Origin: Site-B1 sp963722665
GTDB taxonomy: Bacteria > Bacteroidota > Bacteroidia > Flavobacteriales > Flavobacteriaceae
Assembly (NCBI GenBank): GCA_963722665.1
Contig: CAVRNW010000010.1
Span: forward strand, 19,261-83,260
DNA: 64,000 bases
Reading direction: 5' to 3'
Below, one piece after another: positions 57,368-64,000 of the stretch. A model generated the notes under the pieces. That model searched no databases and was not told the DNA's origin. It saw only the letters and a list, made by a program, of their open reading frames with translations. Within the stretch, counting starts at the first letter, position 1. Every line of letters starts with the position of its first letter. The position numbers and the translations under genes are program-made.

Positions 57368-58554
57368 TTTAGAAATTCAAATATTCCACAAGCTCCTTGT
57401 CCTGTTCCTACACACATGGTTACAGCTCCATACTTACCTTTCATATTGCGTTTGCGCATTTCATCAAACAATTGAACTGATAATTTTGCTCCAGTACATC
57501 CAAGAGGGTGACCAAGAGCAATGGCTCCTCCATTTACATTGATGATATTAGGGTCTAGATCTAATTCTCGAATCACTGCTAATGACTGTGAAGCGAAAGC
57601 TTCATTCAATTCAATTAGCTCAAGATCTTTTTGCTTTAGTCCTGCCAGCTTAAGTGCTTTTGGTATTGCTTTTACTGGTCCAATTCCCATGATGCGAGGT
57701 TCTACCCCGGCAGCTGCATAGTTTACTAAGCGTGCAATTGGTTCCAGATTTAATTCTTTAACCATATCCTCACTCATTACCATAACAAATGCGGCTCCAT
57801 CACTCATTTGAGAAGAGTTTCCGGCAGTAACACTTCCGTTTGCTGCGAAAACTGGACGTAATTTTGCTAAGGCTTCCAAACTTGTGCCTTTTCTCGGTCC
57901 CTCATCTTTAGTCACTGTATATGATTTAGTTGCTTTCTTCCCGTTAGAATCTATATAGGTTTGATCTACTTTTATGGGAATTATTTGTTCTTGAAAACGA
58001 TCTTCAGCCTGAGCTTTTAAAGCTTTCATATGTGAATTGTAAGCAAACTCATCCTGATCTTCACGAGATACTTTAAATTGGTTGGCTACTGCTTCAGCCG
58101 TGTTTCCCATTCCCCAATAATAATCTTCATGACCGGAATTAATCAAGTCATAATTCAATTCTGGTTTAAAACCTGTCATTGGAACTGAACTCATGCTTTC
58201 TGCACCACCGGCAATTATACAATCTGCCATACCTGCCTGAATTTTAGCCGCTGCAATAGCGATTGTTTCAACTCCTGAAGAACAAAATCGGTTAACCGTT
58301 ACACCCGGAACATCAACTATATCTAATCCCATCAAAGAGATCAATCGTGCCATATTCAATCCTTGGGAACCTTCTGGCATTGCGTTACCTACAATAACAT
58401 CATCGATCCTAGTTTTATCTAATTGTGGTAACTCTTTCATCATATGCTGAATGGTTTCTGCGGCCAATTCATCTGTTCGTTTAAATCGGAAGACACCTTT
58501 TGGTGCTTTACCTACCGCTGTTCTATATGCTTTTACTATATATGCTTGTTTCAT
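57364..58554 (-). CDS. fadA: acetyl-CoA C-acyltransferase (3-ketoacyl-CoA thiolase)
   Basis: It performs the thiolytic last step of beta-oxidation. The 396 residues hold the nucleophilic cysteine in NRFCSSGVETIAIAA (near 88), GGAESMSSVPM, the base histidine in GGAIALGHPLGCTGA (near 350) and the second cysteine in TMCVGTGQGACGIFEF at the end. The frame is intact, unlike the genes on both sides. The long spacer to fadB (66 bases) and to the dehydrogenase (119 bases) carry GA-rich repeats. It pairs with the FadB/FadN-like protein in a bacterial beta-oxidation complex. Confidence 0.94.
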   Translation of the reverse strand: MKQAYIVKAYRTAVGKAPKGVFRFKRTDELAAETIQHMMKELPQLDKTRIDDVIVGNAMPEGSQGLNMARLISLMGLDIVDVPGVTVNRFCSSGVETIAIAAAKIQAGMADCIIAGGAESMSSVPMTGFKPELNYDLINSGHEDYYWGMGNTAEAVANQFKVSREDQDEFAYNSHMKALKAQAEDRFQEQIIPIKVDQTYIDSNGKKATKSYTVTKDEGPRKGTSLEALAKLRPVFAANGSVTAGNSSQMSDGAAFVMVMSEDMVKELNLEPIARLVNYAAAGVEPRIMGIGPVKAIPKALKLAGLKQKDLELIELNEAFASQSLAVIRELDLDPNIINVNGGAIALGHPLGCTGAKLSVQLFDEMRKRNMKGKYGAVTMCVGTGQGACGIFEFLN

Positions 58555-58620
58555 TTTTTTAGAGTTTTGAGATTTGAGTGTAGAGTTAAGATTTTGTTTC
58601 TTACTTCTTGGTTGTACTTT

Positions 58621-60988
58621 CTAGTTGCGCAATGGTTTCCCTGTTTTTAACATATGCTGGATGCGTTCTAAGGTTTTACGCTCTGTGCATAAACTCAAGA
58701 AGGCTTCACGCTCAAGATCTAATAAGTATTGTTCACTTACTAAAGTTGGTTCAGATAGATCTCCTCCAGCCATAACGTAAGCTAATTTGTTAGCAATTTT
58801 ATGGTCATGTTCGCTTATGTATTTGCTTGCTTCCATTGAATCTGTTCCTACTAAGAACATTCCTAATGCTTGTTTCCCTAAAACTTTTACATCCTTGCGT
58901 TTTACTGGTTGTGTATAGCCGGCTTCTGCCATTAATTTTGCATGAGCCTTTGCAGTTGCAATCTGTCTTTCCTTATTTACAACTACAATATCTTTCTCTT
59001 TTTGTAAAACGCCCATATCAAAGGCTTCATAGGCTGAAGTTGCAACTTTAGCCATTCCAATGGTTAAGAAATATTCTTGAAGTATATTAAGTTCTACATC
59101 TCCTTTTCTGAAGTTATCCTGTGCACGAAGTGCCATTTCCTTAGAGCCTCCACCACCGGGAATTACACCAACGCCAAATTCCACTAATCCAATATATGTT
59201 TCGGCTGCAGCAACCACTTTGTCTGCGTGCATTGATAATTCACATCCTCCTCCTAAGGTCATGCCATGAGGCGCGGATACCGTAGGAATCGATGAGTAGC
59301 GCATGCGCATCATTGTATCCTGGAAATATTTGATGGCCATATTCAATTCGTCATACTCCTGCTCAACCGCCATCATAAAGATCATACCAATGTTGGCTCC
59401 AACAGAGAAGTTTGATCCTTGATTACCAACAACCAATCCTGCAAAATCTTTTTCTGCCAGATCAATAGCTTTATTCAATCCAGTTAAAACATCACCGCCA
59501 ATGGTGTTCATTTTTGATTGAAATTCACAGTTTAATATTCCGTCTCCTAAATCTTCAATCACGACACCGGAATTTTTAAACACTTCATTCGATTTTCTGA
59601 TGTTATCCAAGATGATGAATGAATCTTGACCTGGTACTTTTTGTTGTGATTTTTTGGTAGTTATGTCATAGAAGTAGGTTGCACCGCTTTCTACCGAATA
59701 GAAGGAGGTAACTCCAGATGTTAACATTTCAGATACCCAAGCAGCGGGTTTTTTACCTTCGGCTTTCATGAGTTCAGATACCTTTTTCAACACCAATGGC
59801 ATCCCAAATTTGGAAAGGACCATGTTCCCATCCAAATCCAGCTTTCATAGCATCATCAATTTTATAAAGTTCGTCAGTTATTTCAGGAATTCTATTAGAA
59901 ACGTATTCGAACATGGAAGCAAAATTCTTTCTGTAAAATACTCCAGCCTTATCTTTTCCAGAACCAATACTTTAAAACGATCAACTACATTATCAATGTT
60001 TTTGTTAATTCTAGCGTAGCAAAATTAGCTCGTTTTTTAGATCGATATTCCAAAGTATTAAGATCAATGAAAGAATTTCTTTTTTTCCCTTGTCTCGTTT
60101 TAGTTTTTTTGTAGAATCCTTGTCCAGTTTTACTTCCCAACCATTTGTTTTTCACCATAGTATTGATGAAATCGGGGAGTTTGAACAGATCATGGGCTTC
60201 TCGTCATCGGGCAGTTTTCGTAGATTCCGTTAGCTACATGAACTAAAGTGTCTAACCCGACCACATCAACAGTTCTGAAAGTAGCTGATTTTGGACGACC
60301 AATAATTGGGGCCACTTAATTTATCAACTTCTTCTATAGTTAAGTCCTAATCTTTTACATGTGGAATAAGACTATGAATGCCGAAGATACCAACTCTGTT
60401 TCCAATAAAAGCTGGTGTGTCTTTAGCTATTACAGATGTTTTTCCAAGAACTGTTCACCATATCCGTTTAGAAATCCAATACGTCATTAGTAGTTTTAGG
60501 CCCAAGAAGATGATTTCAAATAATTTTAAATATCTGGCAGGATTAAAGAAATGTGTTCCGCAGAAATGTTTTTGGAAATCTTCACTTCAACCTTCGCTCA
60601 TAAATTTAATAGGAATACCGGAGGTGTTCGATGTAATTAAGGTTCCTGGGGTTCTATGTTTTCAAGGTTTTCAAAGACCATTTTCTTTATGTCAAGACGC
60701 TCAACAACGACTTCAATGATCCAATCTACGTCTGTCACTTTTGCAATGTCATCTTCTAAGTTTCCAGTAGTAATTCTGTTTGCAAATTTTTGATGATAAA
60801 TTGGAGAAGGCTTCGATTTTAATGCAGTTTCCAACGAATCGTTCACTAAACGATCTCTGACTATCTTATCATCCAAAGTCAAACCTTTTGCCTTTTTCAG
60901 AATCATTGAGTTCCCTTGGTACAATAAACAGTAATACTTCAACACCAATATTTGCAAAATGACAGTAGTCTATGGTTTTGTCTTTCAT
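58621..60988 (-). pseudogene. fadB: 3-hydroxyacyl-CoA dehydrogenase / enoyl-CoA hydratase (FadN-like), heavily broken
   Basis: This should be a protein of about 800 residues: an N-terminal 3-hydroxyacyl-CoA dehydrogenase and a C-terminal enoyl-CoA hydratase, the B. subtilis FadN order. The intact 3' frame (58621 to about 59830) gives the hydratase part with GMTLGGGCELSMHADK and FGVGVIPGGGGSKEM. Upstream, blocks in alternating frames read CGTHFFNPARYLKLFEII, KTSVIAKDTPAFIGNRVG, IGRPKSATFRTVDVVGLDTL and WLGSKTGQGFYKK, all 3HCDH. I estimate about ten breaks. The NAD-binding GxGxxG loop expected just after the start is missing: MKDK runs almost directly into CHFANIGVEVLL, a loss of roughly 30 bases. 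Either very poor assembly or true decay. Confidence 0.85.
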
Positions 60989-61020
60989 GAATTGTATGGA
61001 AAGCTCAAATATAATAAAAT

Positions 61021-61040
61021 TTATTATGCGTGCATAATAA
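61021..61040. promoter_or_regulatory. palindrome upstream of the fadB-fadA-dehydrogenase operon
   Basis: Arms TTATTATGC (61021-61029) and GCATAATAA (61032-61040) are exact complements around GT. It lies 33 bases upstream of the fadB start in a 147-base spacer. MarR- and TetR-type regulators bind such 9+9 palindromes, and fatty-acid operons in this lineage often carry a MarR gene at this very spot. The regulator is not encoded here. Confidence 0.6.
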
Positions 61041-61135
61041 ATTATGCAAAAAAATCATTCATAAACTGATCTGAGTAATAGGTTGCTAGGAATAGGAACC
61101 GGACAAAAAAACTCCAATCAGAGGAGATTCAATAT

Positions 61136-62912
61136 TTAGGTTTGATAAATTTTGTTGTATAGATCTTGGTGTTCATCCTTTAATTACATCTCGTTTCATT
61201 TTCATGGTTGGCGTCAAGTGACCAGCATCTACGGACCAAATATCCGGAGTTAATTCAAATCTTTTGATTTGCTCCCATTTCCGAAATTCTTGTTGCATTT
61301 ATCAATTTCTTTTTGAATTCTATATTTTACAACATCTGAGGAGATCATTTCTATTTCGGTCTTGCCAATATTTTTATGTTTTCTATCTATCCAGTCCCTC
61401 ACAAATTCAAAATTCAACTGGATTAACACTGCAGGCATTTTTTGACCTTCTCCAATTACCATAGCCTGTTCAATAAAATGAGATTCTTTTAGTTCATTTT
61501 CCAAAAGGGTTGGTACAATATATTTACCTCCTGAAGTTTTAAACATTTCTTTTTTACGACCTGTAATTTTCAGGAATCCATCTTCATCAATTTCTCCTTT
61601 ATCTCCCGTATGAAAATAACCGCCTGTCATTACGCTTGCTGTTTTTTCCGGGTCTTTATAATAACCTTTCATAACATTTGGTCCCTTGATTAGGATCTCT
61701 CCATCGTTAGCAATTTTGACTTCGACATTCTCAATTGGTTTTCCTACTGTTCCAATTTTAAACATATTATTAGCGTACATTCCAACAGCAACAACAGGAG
61801 AGGTTTCTGTTAAACCATATCCTTCCATAACCATCATTCCTGAAGCACAAAATATACGTGAAAGTCTTGGATGAAGAGCCGCACTTCCAGAAACCATAGT
61901 TCCTAATTCCCCACCCAGAGCTTCTTTCCACTTAGAAAAAATTAATTTTCTGGCAATTTTCAATTTTAATTCGTACCACCATCCATTCGCTCCATAAGGT
62001 TCATATTCTTCCCCTAGTTTTATTGCCCAATAGAAAAGCGCTTTTTTAATACCTGATAGATCCGCACCTTTGGCATAGATTTTATCAAACAATTTTTCAA
62101 GTAATCGCGGTACGACACTCATCAAATTTGGTTTGATCTCTTGGGCATTGTCACCAATTTTATCAATACCTTCAGCGTAATAGATGCTTGTACCGGCAGT
62201 ACTGGTATATGTATATCAATACGCGTTCAAAAATGTGACAGATTGGTAAAAAACTAAGGATTCTTGTGTCTCCTCCTTCAATAATTGGTAATCTTGGTAT
62301 GCTGTCCAATGCATTACTCACTATGTTGTGATGTGAAAGCATGACACCTTTTGGTGTTCCGGTAGTACCTGATGTGTAAATTATAGTGGCCAGATCTTCT
62401 GGTTTTACTGCTTTCTTTCTCTTTTCTACTTCGGGCTGATTGCTTTCATCTTTTCCAAGTTCGAATAGTTCGGAATAATGTTTACAACCTTTTATTTGGT
62501 TAAAAGAATAGACTTCTTTCAATTTTGTTTTCTCTCTTACTTTTTTGATCTTTTTAAAGACCTCTTCATCTGAAACAAAACAAAACAATGATTCACTATG
62601 GTTTAAAACATATTCGTAATCCTCTGATGAAATTGTAGGATAAATAGGAATATTTTGGGCACCAATCTGCAATACACCAATATCAACTATATTCCATTCT
62701 GTTCTGTTGGTTGTTGATATGACAGCTATTTTGTCATTTTTTTTAACACCAAGTTTTAGTAAGGCCCTGCTAATAGCATTTGCCTTTTCCAAGTATTCTC
62801 TGGTTGAAGTCTTTTTCCACTCCCCGTCATATTTAGTGACCAAAGCGGAATCTAAATTATACTTTTCCAGTTGATAATAAGGAAAATCAAAAAGGCGTGT
62901 TATTTTTACCAT
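61136..62912 (-). CDS. long-chain fatty acid--CoA ligase, AMP-forming (frame broken three times)
   Basis: It activates fatty acids to acyl-CoA at the expense of ATP. The repaired product is 591 residues. Breaks are a surplus base near 62194, one base short in an A-run near 61278-61280 and a surplus base near 61172, after which the true tail HQDLYNKIYQT ends at 61136. Motifs: P-loop IIYTSGTTGTPKGVMLSHHN (near 175), FLPICHIFER, MEGYGLTETSPV, GYFHTGDKGEIDEDGFLKITGRKKE and the C-terminal TPTMKMKRDVIK, matching bubblegum/FAA1-like bacterial ligases. It is the first gene of the fatty-acid block and is preceded by a terminator for the AraC gene. Confidence 0.87.
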
Positions 62913-62979
62913 TAGTTATTTTGGCGTTAGCTGTAATGCAAAATATGAAAATAACTATGATTATCAAACTAGTTCAATC

Positions 62980-63012
62980 AAAAAGGAGCTATATAAGCAT
63001 ATAACTCCTTTT
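62980..63012 (-). terminator. rho-independent terminator after the AraC gene
   Basis: AAAAGGAG and CTCCTTTT pair, extended by TATAT/ATATA with one mismatch, around a 4-base loop, and a T-run follows on the minus strand. It lies between the AraC stop (63149) and the ligase start (62912). The remaining spacer is AT-rich and featureless. Confidence 0.8.
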
Positions 63013-63148
63013 ATTTGTCGAATAAATAATACACATAACTAACTAACTTAAAACTATATGTAACCCAAAATAATCCCTATAATTAGATATTTATTCAGTA
63101 TAAAAATAAAACCGATTGATATTAAAATATTGTAAAAAATCGTAAATT

Positions 63149-63955
63149 TTACTTTTTTAATACTTTTTTGAGCAAAGGATAATCTTTTTTAAAATAACTT
63201 TTTGGAGTCTCTTTCATAAAAAGCACAAAATCTTTAGAAAAATGTGAGTGGTCATAATAATTATACATGTAGATAAGATCATTAATATCTATTTCCTGAC
63301 TTTCATATTTTCGCATTAAATTTAAAAATCTATATAATCTCATATATTTTCCAGGAGTTAAGCCGATAATTTTTTTAAAATGACTCTCCAATGATTTTTG
63401 ACTGAATGGTACAATTTTTAATATATCTTCAACAGACAACATACCATCTTTTTTTCTTATGTAATCGATAGTATTGTCAATATATTTTGTGGTATCGTTT
63501 TCGTGCAATGGAAGGCTAAGAATTAGTCTATTTAATTCTGAAGTCAGTTTATTGGGGTCATCATTATAGCTTAAAAATAGTGGATTTAACTGTTTAAAAA
63601 AAGTTGGATGAATTTCCTTAAGTAAAACATGTTTATTTGTTAATTTGGAGATATTTATATTTAAAAGTTTATGTAAAGTACTCGGATGAAAACTTATGCC
63701 AAAAGAAAATCCTTCTGATTTCACTTCAAATTGATACGATCTAAAGAATTGACCACTTAAAATTAATCCATCTAGAGATATTTCTTTATTATTTACAACT
63801 GCTTTTTGATCTCCGGAATAAATACAGGTTAAAATGGAAGTTGCTATTGGTAAAATAGTCAATTGAAATGGAACTACTTCCTTTGAAAAGGATAAGGAAA
63901 AATATTCCTCCACTAAGGGTGACACTTTTTTTGTATCAAAATAAGTTAAATTCAT
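63149..63955 (-). CDS. AraC family transcriptional regulator
   Basis: A 268-residue regulator. Residues about 1-150 form a DUF6597-like sensing domain (YFDTKKVSPLVEEYFSLSF, GEFF-like LSGQFFRSYQFEV, FGISFHPSTLHKLLNI). The C-terminal AraC DNA-binding domain (about 165-262) has two helix-turn-helix units, IRKKDGMLSVEDILKIVPFSQKSLESHFKKIIGLTPGKYMRLYRF and YNYYDHSHFSKDFVLFMKETPKSYFK (both read in blocks). The inducer and targets are unknown. It precedes the fatty-acid ligase gene on the same strand, but a terminator lies between. Its start is near the window end, and the spacer beyond it is empty. Confidence 0.85.
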   Translation of the reverse strand: MNLTYFDTKKVSPLVEEYFSLSFSKEVVPFQLTILPIATSILTCIYSGDQKAVVNNKEISLDGLILSGQFFRSYQFEVKSEGFSFGISFHPSTLHKLLNINISKLTNKHVLLKEIHPTFFKQLNPLFLSYNDDPNKLTSELNRLILSLPLHENDTTKYIDNTIDYIRKKDGMLSVEDILKIVPFSQKSLESHFKKIIGLTPGKYMRLYRFLNLMRKYESQEIDINDLIYMYNYYDHSHFSKDFVLFMKETPKSYFKKDYPLLKKVLKK

Positions 63956-64000
63956 TAAAGCCTATTAATCCTTCTTAAATGTAATACTTTATTTACAATT

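Noticed and set aside
60378..60719. A plus-strand open frame of 113 residues over fadB
   Set aside because: The minus strand here encodes clear 3-hydroxyacyl-CoA dehydrogenase blocks in broken frames.
1..64000. tRNA or rRNA genes
   Set aside because: No cloverleaf with a TTCGA loop or rRNA-like segment was seen in the spacers; a covariance search would be needed to exclude one fully.

Overview
The window is AT-rich, densely coded DNA from a Bacteroidota bacterium, almost certainly a member of Flavobacteriia. The evidence is the set of lineage-typical genes: two proteins ending in the type IX secretion 'gliding motility-associated' C-terminal domain (both end in LKR), a fused CcoN/CcoO cbb3 oxidase, a DUF5606 protein, a LETM1-related protein, a VWA/MoxR pair, lipoproteins with short signal peptides, and TAnnTTTG-type -7 promoter boxes in place of sigma70 boxes. 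Neither genus nor species can be read from this sequence. No rRNA, tRNA, CRISPR array, insertion sequence or prophage was seen.

Layout. 0-1.7 kb: phosphatidylserine synthase and a DUF808 membrane protein. 1.7-4.6 kb (minus): kdsD-tatC-CMD-lptB, which joins Kdo/LPS supply, LPS transport and Tat export. 4.8-11.4 kb: recQ, a cyclophilin-FKBP fusion, a secreted esterase, a TerB-like protein and uvrB. 11.4-19.9 kb (minus): two large secreted repeat proteins. 19.9-22.8 kb: an ABC-2 exporter and an unrecognised, possibly kinase-like protein. 23-26.6 kb (minus): a pRiA4b ORF-3-like protein, heme A synthase, a CCA-adding-type enzyme and tsaC. 26.6-31.7 kb: an envelope glycan cluster (methyltransferase, three GT2 enzymes, a Kdo/InaA-type kinase, a GT9 heptosyltransferase). 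31.7-34.8 kb: dapD, ruvX, def, DUF5606 and DinB/YfiT. 34.8-40.4 kb: a histidine kinase, a small lipoprotein, DUF1456, a LETM1-related protein, sodC and a universal stress protein. 40.4-49.1 kb (minus): a complete cbb3 oxidase operon, ccoI-S-NO-Q-P-G-H plus a SafE-type membrane protein. 49.2-51.8 kb: the VWA/MoxR pair. 51.8-55.4 kb (minus): a YdeI-like protein and M1 and M28 peptidases. 55.4-62.9 kb (minus): fatty-acid activation and beta-oxidation (ligase, FadB/FadN, thiolase, acyl-CoA dehydrogenase). 63-64 kb: an AraC-family regulator.

How the genes fit together. Acyl-CoA oxidation feeds the respiratory chain. Its low-oxygen terminal oxidase is encoded here with its assembly factors: CcoI for copper, CcoG, CcoH and CcoS. 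Heme A synthase lies elsewhere and serves aa3-type oxidases. The glycan cluster, kdsD and lptB build and ship LPS. The two repeat proteins and the peptidases face the outside.

The reading frame is broken in at least twelve genes. Outside fadB I traced 24 single-base breaks by reading both sides. Nineteen are repaired by removing one base and five by adding one, mostly in homopolymers. They cluster in a few stretches while long intact genes lie between. Uncorrected sequencing or assembly indels are the simplest reading. Repaired coordinates are given below, so several genes span what look like separate ORFs. fadB (58.6-61.0 kb) is much worse and also lacks its NAD-binding loop. After repair, no gene-free stretch exceeds about 265 bases. 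The longest gaps (16298-16561, 36358-36603, 39286-39523, 62913-63148) hold only AT-rich spacer and, in the last, one terminator.
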